From positions 117,350-181,349 of the forward strand of contig NZ_SOCA01000010.1 of NCBI RefSeq assembly GCF_004364345.1: a stretch of 64,000 nt of DNA. Reading direction: 5' to 3'. The translations under genes and the position numbers were made by a program. The DNA is from Prosthecobacter fusiformis. Lineage in GTDB: Bacteria > Verrucomicrobiota > Verrucomicrobiia > Verrucomicrobiales > Verrucomicrobiaceae. Positions 24,595-33,656 of this stretch are shown one piece after another. The number at the start of each line of letters is the position of its first letter. Position 1 is the stretch's first letter. The notes beneath the pieces were generated by a model, which saw nothing but the letters and a program-made list of their open reading frames with translations, was not told the origin of the DNA and searched no databases.

Positions 24595-25494
24595 ATGAAG
24601 GGTATTCTGATGGCGGGCGGGACCGGATCAAGGTTGTATCCATTGACACTCGTCGCCAACAAGCAGCTTCAGCCAGTCTATGATAAACCGATGGTGTATT
24701 ACCCGCTCACTGTTTTGATCGCAGGTGGAATACGCGAAATTTGTGTCATCGCTTCTCCCGATGATTTGCCCCGCTTCAGGCAATTGCTGGGCGATGGGAG
24801 TCAATGGGGGATTCATTTGGAATACAGGCAGCAGGATAGGCCCGAAGGTATCGCTCAGGCGTTTCTAATCGCCGCAGACTTTATCGGCACAGGCCCCATC
24901 ACCCTCATTTTGGGCGATAATCTCTTTTTTGGTGGAGACGCATTGCCTCGTGCGCTGGCTGACTTTAAATCAGGGGCGACCATTTTTGCCTATCATGTGA
25001 CCAATCCTGAATGCTATGGGGTGGTCGAATTTGATGCACACGGCCGGGCCAAATCGCTGGAAGAAAAACCGGATAAACCGCGCAGTCACTTCGCCATTCC
25101 TGGAGTGTATCTGTATGATCAGCAAGTCGTCGATATCGCTCATGCTTTACAGCCTTCTGAGCGCGGTGAACTGGAAATCACCGAAGTAAACTTAGAGTAT
25201 CTTCGACGGAACCAATTGTGTGTGACCCGACTCAGCCGTGGATTTGCCTGGCTGGACGCAGGCAGTAGCACTAGCTTATTTGAAGCAGCCGCCTTCGTGC
25301 AAACCATCGAAAAGCGGCAGGGAATCAAACTCGGCTGCCCGGAGGAAGCCGCCCTCAGACGTGGATTTTTGTCCTTGGAACAATTTGAAGGGCTGGTTCA
25401 AAACATGCCGTCTTGTGAATACCGCGAATATTTGACGGGCATCAGTGCAGAGATCCGAAGACACGAATCAAACGAGATTTCAATGCCCGCATGA
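24595..25494 (+). CDS. rfbA: Glucose-1-phosphate thymidylyltransferase
   Basis: 299 residues, the standard RmlA length. The nucleotide-binding N-terminus MKGILMAGGTGSRLYPLT, the VANKQLQPVYDKPMVYYPL lysine motif, LILGDNLFFGG with the catalytic aspartate and the EEKPDKPRSHFAIPGVYLYD segment are intact. It converts glucose-1-phosphate and dTTP to dTDP-glucose. It opens the polysaccharide cluster and overlaps rfbB by ATGA. The 270 bp upstream hold no convincing gene and should carry the cluster promoter. Confidence 0.96.
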   Translation: MKGILMAGGTGSRLYPLTLVANKQLQPVYDKPMVYYPLTVLIAGGIREICVIASPDDLPRFRQLLGDGSQWGIHLEYRQQDRPEGIAQAFLIAADFIGTGPITLILGDNLFFGGDALPRALADFKSGATIFAYHVTNPECYGVVEFDAHGRAKSLEEKPDKPRSHFAIPGVYLYDQQVVDIAHALQPSERGELEITEVNLEYLRRNQLCVTRLSRGFAWLDAGSSTSLFEAAAFVQTIEKRQGIKLGCPEEAALRRGFLSLEQFEGLVQNMPSCEYREYLTGISAEIRRHESNEISMPA

Positions 25495-26459
25495 GATTGC
25501 TCGTCACTGGCGGAGCAGGTTTTATAGGCTCCAACCTCATTCGCCACATCATTGACCTTCCTGGTATTGATCAGCTTATTAATCTGGATGCACTGACCTA
25601 TGCGGGAAATCTCCAGAATCTGGAAGGCATCCATGAAATACATCCCAAGTATGCATTCGAGCATGTCAACCTCACGGATGTGGATGAAGTAGAGCGGGTA
25701 GTGCGAACGCACGCCATCACCCATGTGATCCACCTCGCTGCCGAATCCCACGTGGACCGCTCCATCCAAAACGCCAGCCCGTTCATGCAGACCAATGTGA
25801 TGGGCACTCTACACCTGCTGGATGCATGCCGGGCGGTATGGAAAAATCCAGAAAGTCATCGATTCATTCAAGTCTCCACTGACGAAGTCTATGGAAGCCT
25901 AGGCCCCGCCGAAGCCCCCTTTACCGAAGATAGCCCCCTTCAGCCCAACTCCCCTTACGCGGCAAGCAAAGCCGCTGCCGAGTGCCTCGTTCGTAGCTAT
26001 GTGAAGACCTACGGTTTTCCCGCCATCATCACCCGCAGTTGCAATAACTACGGTCCCAATCAGCACCCGGAAAAACTCATCCCCACCGTTCTAACCTGTC
26101 TCCGCGACCGCTGCCCCATCCCCGTCTATGGGAATGGCCAGCAAACCCGCGAATGGATCCATGTAACAGACCACGCCGAAGCGCTGTGGCAAGTCCTGGA
26201 AAAAGGCGTGACAGGGGAGGTCTATAACATCGGTACCGGTGATGAATGGACTAATCTGAAACTCATCGAACATCTATGTGATATCTGGGATGAAACTCAT
26301 CAATCCAGTTCATCCCGGCAACTCATTTCCCACGTCACCGATAGGCCTGGGCATGATCAGCGGTATGCTATAGATGCTTCGAAGATAATGCGGGTGACAG
26401 GCTGTGGGCCTTGTGGGGATTCGAAGCAGGTAATCCGAAAGCTAACCGTTACCGGTTAA
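25491..26459 (+). CDS. rfbB: dTDP-glucose 4,6-dehydratase
   Basis: 322 residues, an extended SDR with the NAD loop GGAGFIGSNLIRH at 7-19, HLAAESHVDRSI, the STDEVYGSLG segment and the catalytic YAASKAAAE. It makes dTDP-4-keto-6-deoxyglucose. It overlaps rfbA by 4 bp. No rfbC or rfbD follows, so the product is converted to rhamnose or another deoxysugar by enzymes elsewhere in the genome. The C-terminus is a little shorter than in E. coli RmlB. Confidence 0.96.
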   Translation: MRLLVTGGAGFIGSNLIRHIIDLPGIDQLINLDALTYAGNLQNLEGIHEIHPKYAFEHVNLTDVDEVERVVRTHAITHVIHLAAESHVDRSIQNASPFMQTNVMGTLHLLDACRAVWKNPESHRFIQVSTDEVYGSLGPAEAPFTEDSPLQPNSPYAASKAAAECLVRSYVKTYGFPAIITRSCNNYGPNQHPEKLIPTVLTCLRDRCPIPVYGNGQQTREWIHVTDHAEALWQVLEKGVTGEVYNIGTGDEWTNLKLIEHLCDIWDETHQSSSSRQLISHVTDRPGHDQRYAIDASKIMRVTGCGPCGDSKQVIRKLTVTG

Positions 26460-26471
26460 TTTGATATTGGA

Positions 26472-28016
26472 ATGTCTCTCACTCGACGCATATTTTTTGG
26501 TTCGGCCGCCAGTTGGTTCAGCCGAGGCACAAGTATATTTTTGGGACTTATATTATTGCCTATATTGTTTAGAGCGTTGCCAAAAGAAGAATTAGGAATT
26601 TGGTTATTGCTTGGACAATCATGGGCAACATTAGGCATTTTAGACTTAGGCTTTGGAGTTACTTTGACTCGCCAAATTGCTTTTGCTAAAGGGAAAAGTG
26701 GAAGTGACCCGGAATGTGATTTAAATGAGACGAGCTTGCAGGAAATAGCAGATTTAGTGATGACGGGCCAAAGAATATATAGGTATCTATCCGTGATATC
26801 TTTTGTGATTGCCTTTGGATTGGGGGCATTGTATCTAAATAGCCTCACATTGGAGCATGTGCCGGTTCAGAGAGTATGGATTGCTTGGGGCATTCTTTGT
26901 TTGAGTTTTAGCATCAATACATTAGCCACACCATGGGCTTGTCTTTTACAAGGAGTGGGATACGTAGGCTGGGACGCTATTATCGTTTCATTTGTCAATA
27001 CACTTACCCTCATAGGACAAATTGCAGTCGCTCTTCTGGGCGGAGGGCTTGTAAGCCTAGCTGTTGTGGCTGTAGCAGGGGCATTTACTCAGAGGTTGGC
27101 CATTTATACTTTTGCATTTAAAAAGCGCCCAGAGCTGCTTAAAATGCAAGGAATGTGGAAACATAATCAGTTTAAACTAATGGTTCCTCTAGCCAGTCGT
27201 GCTTGGTTGACCGCCTCAGGTGCCGCGATGATTCTGTATACTGATCAATTCATTATTGCATCCTTTCAGGGAACGGCCGAGTTACCTGTGTACCGAGCTT
27301 CATGGATTCTGGTCCACAACCTTACTGTGCTAGCAGTAACTTTTGCCATGGCTTCAGGTGTATTTATTAGCCATCTTTGGCAAGATAAAAACTATACCCA
27401 AGTGCACCGGATTCTAGAAAGGAATACACGCATTGGGTGGCTGATCATGCTAACCACGACTGCTGTGCTGGTATTTGGTGGTGAAGAACTATTCACATTG
27501 TGGTTGGGGCCAGGTAATTTTGTTGGATACGGAGTTTTGATGGTTTTTGTTTTAACTGAAACACTGGAAACCCAGAGTTATGTAATAGCCAGCACATCTC
27601 GCGCTACTGGAGATGAAGCTTTTGCCTTTAGTTCCCTAGCTGCTGGAGTAATTAAAATCACTTCATCAGTTTATTTGGCGCACCAATTTGGGCTTTTGGG
27701 TATTGCTTTAGGGACGACAATCGCACTGTTATTAACGAATCACTGGTATATACCTAAAAGGGGTTTAGAGCGCCTTAATTATTCCAAAAAAAGCTATCTA
27801 GCCAAGGTGGTTTTACCTTGTATCGCAGTATTTTGTGCGCTCAGTGGTTTACTTTCATTGATGAAGTTATGGACGCATGTAAATTCACCAATGATACACC
27901 TTTGTTTAGTTTTGGTCATTAGTGGAGTCTGTTTTATTGTTGCCCTGTGGTTTTTGGTGATGGAACCGATGCAACGATCAAGTATAATCAGCAGAATACA
28001 GACATTTCACGCATGA
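26472..28016 (+). CDS. Polysaccharide flippase (Wzx/MATE-like)
   Basis: 514 residues with about 12-14 hydrophobic helices starting at SWFSRGTSIFLGLILLPILF, and the GIWLLLGQSWATLGILDLGFG segment typical of polysaccharide flippases. It should move a lipid-linked oligosaccharide to the outer face of the inner membrane. Base composition turns AT-rich at this gene compared with rfbB just before it. Its stop overlaps the next start (ATGA). Confidence 0.85.
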   Translation: MSLTRRIFFGSAASWFSRGTSIFLGLILLPILFRALPKEELGIWLLLGQSWATLGILDLGFGVTLTRQIAFAKGKSGSDPECDLNETSLQEIADLVMTGQRIYRYLSVISFVIAFGLGALYLNSLTLEHVPVQRVWIAWGILCLSFSINTLATPWACLLQGVGYVGWDAIIVSFVNTLTLIGQIAVALLGGGLVSLAVVAVAGAFTQRLAIYTFAFKKRPELLKMQGMWKHNQFKLMVPLASRAWLTASGAAMILYTDQFIIASFQGTAELPVYRASWILVHNLTVLAVTFAMASGVFISHLWQDKNYTQVHRILERNTRIGWLIMLTTTAVLVFGGEELFTLWLGPGNFVGYGVLMVFVLTETLETQSYVIASTSRATGDEAFAFSSLAAGVIKITSSVYLAHQFGLLGIALGTTIALLLTNHWYIPKRGLERLNYSKKSYLAKVVLPCIAVFCALSGLLSLMKLWTHVNSPMIHLCLVLVISGVCFIVALWFLVMEPMQRSSIISRIQTFHA

Positions 28017-28708
28017 GTATTTTTGACCAATGGCAAAAAATAAGGGGGCATTCAATCTGGACAGCCCCCTTGAACGCGAATTCTGTGGTTGTCGATGCCG
28101 GGGCACACAAGGGCGAGTTCAGTCAGACAATGAATAAATTATTTGGCTGCCGATGCATCTTAATTGAGGCCAATCCTGATTTAGCCAAAGATCTTGTTGC
28201 GCCATCCAAAGGGGAAATTGTCCACGCTGCACTTGCCGCTACAGATGGTGTCAGCCAGTTTGTATTTCGTGAAAACCAAGAGAGTGGCAGTATATGCACT
28301 CGCTCTATTGATCGTCTTAATCCTACTGCATCAGTTCAAACAATCTCACTTAAGACCCTTCGCCTGCAACACGGGATTAACCAGTTAGACCTTCTAAAGC
28401 TTGACATCGAAGGCGCGGAATTTGAACTCATTGAAGCCACGCCTGATGATGTTCTTAGTGACATCGGCCAAATCACCGTGGAGTTTCATGATTTCCTCTC
28501 AGACTATCAGAATAAGGGATTATACGAAAAAGCACGCTCACGCCTTGAACGGCTAGGCTTCACTTGCATCAATATGGCATTCAGAACGCATGGTGATGTG
28601 ATTTTTCTAAACCAACGTAGGTGGGCCGTATCTTTTGCTAAAATAAAGTTAATGCAATTTACTGCCAAATGGGTTTTAAAAGTGAAGTGGGGATTTCTTG
28701 ATCAATGA
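28013..28708 (+). CDS. FkbM-family methyltransferase
   Basis: 231 residues from the ATG at 28013 that overlaps the flippase stop (ATGA). The SAM-binding motif is VVVDAGAHKGEFSQTMN, then CILIEANPDLA and the FkbM-typical LLKLDIEGAEFELIEA. It probably O-methylates a sugar of the glycan. First of three such genes in the cluster; all differ from each other in sequence and length. Confidence 0.88.
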   Translation: MSIFDQWQKIRGHSIWTAPLNANSVVVDAGAHKGEFSQTMNKLFGCRCILIEANPDLAKDLVAPSKGEIVHAALAATDGVSQFVFRENQESGSICTRSIDRLNPTASVQTISLKTLRLQHGINQLDLLKLDIEGAEFELIEATPDDVLSDIGQITVEFHDFLSDYQNKGLYEKARSRLERLGFTCINMAFRTHGDVIFLNQRRWAVSFAKIKLMQFTAKWVLKVKWGFLDQ

Positions 28709-29622
28709 TTATTTCGGTTATGATCACCTCGCGGAATCGACATGATGATTTGCGTCGGACATTAGAAAATTTGCGCGGGATGGATCCACTGCCAGATGAA
28801 GTCTTGATCACTCTCGATGGTTGTACAGACACAACGGTAAGTATGGTGGAAAGGGCCTATCCAAATTGTAGGTTGTGGATAAATCACCCTGGCGAGGGTT
28901 CAGTGCCTTCACGAGATCGAATGTTACGGGAAGCCAGTGGCGATGTCATATTAAGTTTGGACGATGATAGCTATCCTGTGCAAAAAGACTTTTTTGCTAG
29001 GCTTCCATCGTTATTCAAAATGCATCCAGATGCGGCCGTGATCAGTTTTCCCGAAGTTCTTGATAATGGCACATATTTGAATTCCACTAAAACCCCAAGT
29101 TCTCCCGGTCATTACTTATCTGCTTATCCAAATAGTGCAGCGGCAATGAGACGAGATGTTTACCTTAAAACTGATGGATACCCTCGTTTTTTTGTACATG
29201 CCTACGAAGAGCCCGACTATGCCGTTCAATGCTATGCCGTTGGTTCTACTGTGTGGTTTGCGCCAGAACTTGTGATTAAACATCACTTATCGCCAGTTAA
29301 TCGCAATAAACTGCAAACTCATCACTATAATGCCAGGAATGAGCTGTGGAGTGTTTGGTTACGCTGTCCTCTTTTTTGGGTACTTCTTGTTTCCATGTTT
29401 CGTATAACCCGACAGTTTATATATGCATGTAAGAATGGAATATTTTGGGTGATTCGTGAACCCATTTGGTGGTGGGCTTCTCTAAAGGGTATCCGTAAGT
29501 GTATTACTAAAAGAAAACCCATACAATGTTCGATATACTTAGGCTGGATGGTTCTGGCTCGCCAATCTATAACAGAAATAAAAAAGTTAGAACACGAATT
29601 TAAAATTAAATTTTATTTCTAA
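28705..29622 (+). CDS. Glycosyltransferase family 2
   Basis: 305 residues, a GT-A enzyme: ISVMITSRNRHDDLRRTLENL start, LITLDGCTDTTVSMVE and the ILSLDDDSYP DxD motif, then a YPRFFVHAYEEPDYAVQCYAVG ED-like acceptor segment. The C-terminal third has hydrophobic stretches. Start overlaps the FkbM gene by 4 bp. Sugar and linkage are unknown. Confidence 0.88.
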   Translation: MIISVMITSRNRHDDLRRTLENLRGMDPLPDEVLITLDGCTDTTVSMVERAYPNCRLWINHPGEGSVPSRDRMLREASGDVILSLDDDSYPVQKDFFARLPSLFKMHPDAAVISFPEVLDNGTYLNSTKTPSSPGHYLSAYPNSAAAMRRDVYLKTDGYPRFFVHAYEEPDYAVQCYAVGSTVWFAPELVIKHHLSPVNRNKLQTHHYNARNELWSVWLRCPLFWVLLVSMFRITRQFIYACKNGIFWVIREPIWWWASLKGIRKCITKRKPIQCSIYLGWMVLARQSITEIKKLEHEFKIKFYF

Positions 29623-29687
29623 CTTTACATTATATATTATTCAGGCGTCGTGGATTCTTGTGAAAAATATTGATTTAAACTAAATTA

Positions 29688-30932
29688 GTGCATAAAGATT
29701 CAGCCAGGCAACTTCGCTTTATTATCGCCCAGACAGGAGCGCGGCGTAATTATGCAGTTCCTCTTATTTTGCAAAAAGCACAGCTCTTGGAGAGTTTTTT
29801 TACAGATGTCTGTGGGAATGTCGGGTGGGGACGTTGGCTGGCATGGGGAAAATTTCTACCGTTAATCGGTCCTAAATTAGAACGACTTGCCAAACGTAAA
29901 GTTCCTCTGGAAATCAAATGTAAAACCTACACCTTTTGGTTGCCAAACTTTCGATGGTTCTGGGATAGTCTTTGGTCAGAAAACAACAAACTTGGTAAGT
30001 TCCGAATCGATGTTCGCCGACAAAAAGCTTTGGCGGATGCAGCCTTAACTATTGGATTTGGTGAAGCTACACATCTATATGTAATGCTCAGCGAATTCAC
30101 GCCTTTATTAGCATATGCTCAGGATAAAGGACTCAAAGTAGTTTCTGAGATTTATATTTTGCTTAGCACTAATCGGTTGTTAACTGAGGAAAGGCGGCAA
30201 TTTCCAGGATGGGAACCGGAGTCACCTGACTTAGATGTCGTGCTCAGAGAGTTTGGATACGAAAACAGCCTGTTTAATCATGTAGACTTTTATATTTGTC
30301 CGTCGGAAAACGTCGCGCTTGATCTAGTGGAGAATTGGAACATCGAACGTGCAGTCATAACAGTTGTGCCTTATGGCATGAGTCCAGAGTGGCTCCAGCT
30401 GGTGCCTGCAACGATACCGGGTCGTATTCTCTTTGTGGGAACAGCAGATCTGAGAAAAGGTATACATTATCTGGCCATGGCTGCAGATATCCTTGTGAAG
30501 AGGGGTAAAAATTATGAGTTTAGGGTGGCGGGTCATGTCAGTGACCATGTTCGCTCCCAGCCCATGTGTCGTCATCTGACCTTTCTGGGGCGGGTTCCAC
30601 GCGACTTGATCCAAGAAGAGTTTCGGCAGGCAGATGTATTTACACTTCCGTCACTGGCAGAAGGTTCAGCCGAGGTAACTTACGAGGCCCTAGCGGCAGG
30701 TATTCCTTTGGTGATTACTGCCTCAGCTGGATCTGTGGCTAGAGATGATATTGAGGGCAGGATTATTGCTGAGCGTGATCCCTGTGCACTTGCGGATGCC
30801 ATTGAGAGCATAATTGAGAATCGCCAACTGCGAGAACGATATTCGACATCGGCTCGTCGCCGTGGAGCCGAGTTTACGAGAGATAAGTATGGTGAACGTC
30901 TGCTGGCTGCTCTTCAAGCTTTACCTGTATGA
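29688..30932 (+). CDS. Glycosyltransferase family 4-like
   Basis: 414 residues from a GTG at 29688, 65 bp after the GT2 gene. GT-B fold: a variable N-terminal half and a C-terminal donor domain with RILFVGTADLRKGIHYLAMAADIL, VFTLPSLAEGSAEVTYEALAAGIPLVIT, the E-x7-E-like motif. It overlaps the following FkbM gene by ATGA. AT-rich. Donor unknown. Confidence 0.85.
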   Translation: MHKDSARQLRFIIAQTGARRNYAVPLILQKAQLLESFFTDVCGNVGWGRWLAWGKFLPLIGPKLERLAKRKVPLEIKCKTYTFWLPNFRWFWDSLWSENNKLGKFRIDVRRQKALADAALTIGFGEATHLYVMLSEFTPLLAYAQDKGLKVVSEIYILLSTNRLLTEERRQFPGWEPESPDLDVVLREFGYENSLFNHVDFYICPSENVALDLVENWNIERAVITVVPYGMSPEWLQLVPATIPGRILFVGTADLRKGIHYLAMAADILVKRGKNYEFRVAGHVSDHVRSQPMCRHLTFLGRVPRDLIQEEFRQADVFTLPSLAEGSAEVTYEALAAGIPLVITASAGSVARDDIEGRIIAERDPCALADAIESIIENRQLRERYSTSARRRGAEFTRDKYGERLLAALQALPV

Positions 30933-31699
30933 GTATATTCAAGGAAATATTGCGCCCTTTTATACCTTTTGGCATACTGGAGCGGCATCGGAGAAAGTTT
31001 CAAATGACTAGTCTTGGATTGAAAGGCACTCGAGAGTATGAGAAAGCTGCGTTAGCATGCCGCTATGAATTGTGGCCTTTAGAGTTACGTCATCCAGTAA
31101 AGCCATGGACGTTAGTTGATGTAGGGGCCAACACTGGAGAGTTTTCAGCTGCGGTGGCAACTTTGGTTCAACTGGAGAGTGTCCATGCTTTTGAGCCGCA
31201 GCCCTCTTGTCATGTCCAACTAAGCAAGATTCTTCAAAGTATCCCAAACAGTCGACTCCACCCTGCTGCTGTAGGAGCAAATACTGGGGAGATTGAACTC
31301 TTCTGCACTGCAAATTCGAAGCTGTCAAGTGTATTAAGTCCCGCTCATAGCGTATCAAATAGTTATAAAAAAAATGATTTTTTGTTAAAAAGGAACATGA
31401 TGGTGCCGTTAGTCCGCCTTGATGATGTAATTCCTAGGGGAACCGAAATAGGGTTAATGAAGATAGATGTTCAAGGTTTCGAGCTTTCGGTATTAGCAGG
31501 AGCTGAGAGGAGTCTTCGCTCTACCTCGGCACTTTTAATGGAGGTTAACTATGTGAAGCACTATGAAGATGGTGCCGTATTTGACGATCTTTATAATGCT
31601 GTCCGCAGTCATGGCTTTCATCTAGCAGGGATTTCCTCACCATACTCTGGCCATCTCGGTCCTCTGTGGGCGGACGCAATGTTTATTAAGGAAGTTTAA
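30929..31699 (+). CDS. FkbM-family methyltransferase
   Basis: 256 residues; SAM loop LVDVGANTGEFSAAVATL, acidic VHAFEPQPSCHVQLSK, and the FkbM segment LMKIDVQGFELSVLAGAE. Probably modifies a glycan sugar hydroxyl. Overlaps the upstream glycosyltransferase by 4 bp and is followed 7 bp later by another FkbM gene. Confidence 0.88.
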   Translation: MSIFKEILRPFIPFGILERHRRKFQMTSLGLKGTREYEKAALACRYELWPLELRHPVKPWTLVDVGANTGEFSAAVATLVQLESVHAFEPQPSCHVQLSKILQSIPNSRLHPAAVGANTGEIELFCTANSKLSSVLSPAHSVSNSYKKNDFLLKRNMMVPLVRLDDVIPRGTEIGLMKIDVQGFELSVLAGAERSLRSTSALLMEVNYVKHYEDGAVFDDLYNAVRSHGFHLAGISSPYSGHLGPLWADAMFIKEV

Positions 31700-31706
31700 A
31701 GGGATA

Positions 31707-32552
31707 ATGGCAATGAAGTTTTTTAAAAATTTACATACTCTATTTACGACTAGAGGCATGCCATTACAATGGATGCGCTGGTGTCTTCGGTGGTTAGGAA
31801 TTATGCCTAGCGTGAGATTTGGCGACGGCAACCTAGTTTGTAACTTCCGAAACTTTAGCGAGTATAGAAGCGTGCTCAGTATGATTCCGCCCACATCAGA
31901 GACAAGCTATATTTCTGCAAATGCGGGCTCCACTGGGATTATACTGGACGTAGGAGCGAATATTGGCTGCATGTCCTTAACTTTATCAGATCTGCGACCA
32001 AATTGCATCGTTTACGCGTTTGAGCCTTCACCTGAAACATTCAAGCACTTAAAGTCGAATGTTAGCAATAATAAGGCGAGTGACCGGGTGATTCCCTTGC
32101 GCTTAGCTGTGGGACGTGAAGACACAATACTTCAATTTCTCAATGACAGTGGTTCCCCCGCTACTAATCGTCTGATTTTACCAGGTGAGCATTTGAGTGG
32201 GCCGTTGGTTGAGGTAAATGTTGTTAGTTTAGACAGCTTCCTTGTGGATAAGAGAGGGCCTGAAGTGGCCTTCCTCAAGATTGATGTTGAAGGACATGAA
32301 CCGGCTGTGATTCAAGGTGCTATACAATTATTGAGTAGCGGTACTTGTCGGTCTGGGCTGGTAGAATTATGTCCAGCAAATCTCCACCGTGTAGGCTATA
32401 CAGTCGAAGACCTTCTATGTTCTGTTGAATCGGCTGGATGGTGTCTTCGTCACCTTAATAATGTGGGAATTCCGTGTTCAATTGTCAGTCTTGAGAGCGC
32501 ATCTTTAGTGACTCTTGAGAATGTAGCATTACTCCCTAAATGCATTGAATGA
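31707..32552 (+). CDS. FkbM-family methyltransferase
   Basis: 281 residues; SAM motif IILDVGANIGCMSLTLSDL, VYAFEPSPETFKHLKSNV and FLKIDVEGHEPAVIQGA. A longer N-terminal part (about 75 residues) precedes the SAM site. Two ATGs (31707 and 31713) are possible starts. The stop overlaps the next glycosyltransferase (ATGA). Confidence 0.88.
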   Translation: MAMKFFKNLHTLFTTRGMPLQWMRWCLRWLGIMPSVRFGDGNLVCNFRNFSEYRSVLSMIPPTSETSYISANAGSTGIILDVGANIGCMSLTLSDLRPNCIVYAFEPSPETFKHLKSNVSNNKASDRVIPLRLAVGREDTILQFLNDSGSPATNRLILPGEHLSGPLVEVNVVSLDSFLVDKRGPEVAFLKIDVEGHEPAVIQGAIQLLSSGTCRSGLVELCPANLHRVGYTVEDLLCSVESAGWCLRHLNNVGIPCSIVSLESASLVTLENVALLPKCIE

Positions 32553-33655
32553 TAGCCGTTGCGGACACAAACACCTTGTGGCGCTCTAAACCTTTTGAGG
32601 CACTGGGGAAATCAACCCGGGTTGTAGGTCTACGTCCACGAGACATAGGTGCTGCGTGGCGTCAGCGAAAAAGGAAGAGCACACTCATTCCGGGTTTTGA
32701 ATGCCAAAGTGTAACACTACCGTATGGGTGGGCTTCCCGTTGGCCCAGTTGGACTGCATTTTGCCTATGGGCAAAGATTCAGCGAGAAGCAAAAAAAGAG
32801 GGGGGGCTACAAGCAGTGGTGGTAACTTCACCGCATTATTTGGAATTAGCAAGAAAAGCCTCCCCCTATGCTCCAACATTTTATTATTGCTCCGATGACT
32901 ATGAGCAATATGAACGTTGGGGTGGAAAAGCTATTCTCAGTCAAGAGGCTCAATTAGTGCGCTCTGTAAAACATTCTTTTTTTGTCTCACAAGTCTTGGC
33001 TAATCGCGCAATTTCAGATTATGGAATATCACAGGAGCGAGTTAGTGTATCCCCTAATGCTACAGATATTAATTCTATTGAAGAAATTGATAAGAAACGA
33101 ATAGAACAGCTAATCCAGGCATTTCCAGGACTGCATCATCCACTTGTTGGAGTTGTGGGCGCAATTAATGACCGACTTGATTTTGAGGCTATTTATTCTT
33201 GTTTAGAACTTCCTCAGGTTGGTAGTCTAGTCATGGTGGGGGGGGTGCAAGGGTCCTGTGAAGATGTAATTCCATGTCAGGTGCGTAATCATCCTAAATG
33301 TATAATTACAGGGCATCAGCCACATTGTATGATACCCATCTGGATGCAGGCGATAGATGTGGCTTTGATTCCATATCGTTTTACTCCTCTGAATCACGCT
33401 TGTTCCCCAATGCGCTTATATGATCATCTGGCGGCAGGAAAGCCAGTGGTAGCTACAAACGCATGTGATCAGGTCAATTTATTTAAAAAGCTGATTGATG
33501 TCACTACAACGACAGAAGAGTTGAAATATCAAATTGCACTATTATGCCAACAAGCCGAATTAGGAAAGCGTCATATTTCTTTAATACAGGCAGCTCAGGG
33601 AAATACTTGGGATACAAGAGCTCGACAACTTGCAATTGCCATGTTTACACCATAG
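32549..33655 (+). CDS. Glycosyltransferase, GT-B fold (family 1/4-like)
   Basis: 368 residues. The C-terminal half shows GVVGAINDRLDFEAIYSCLELP, VALIPYRFTPLNHACSPMRLYDHLAAGKPVVAT, typical of the GT4-like group that also contains polysaccharide pyruvyl or teichuronic-acid transferases. The N-terminal half is variable. Homopolymer runs of 7 G (32790-32796) and 8 G (33238-33245) are in the coding sequence. Confidence 0.8.
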   Translation: MIAVADTNTLWRSKPFEALGKSTRVVGLRPRDIGAAWRQRKRKSTLIPGFECQSVTLPYGWASRWPSWTAFCLWAKIQREAKKEGGLQAVVVTSPHYLELARKASPYAPTFYYCSDDYEQYERWGGKAILSQEAQLVRSVKHSFFVSQVLANRAISDYGISQERVSVSPNATDINSIEEIDKKRIEQLIQAFPGLHHPLVGVVGAINDRLDFEAIYSCLELPQVGSLVMVGGVQGSCEDVIPCQVRNHPKCIITGHQPHCMIPIWMQAIDVALIPYRFTPLNHACSPMRLYDHLAAGKPVVATNACDQVNLFKKLIDVTTTTEELKYQIALLCQQAELGKRHISLIQAAQGNTWDTRARQLAIAMFTP

Positions 33656-33656
33656 T

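Noticed and set aside
29583..29626. Inverted repeat GTTAG...CTAAC at the end of the GT2 gene as a terminator
   Set aside because: Very AT-rich with a long loop and weak stem; a terminator inside a coupled cluster is unlikely.
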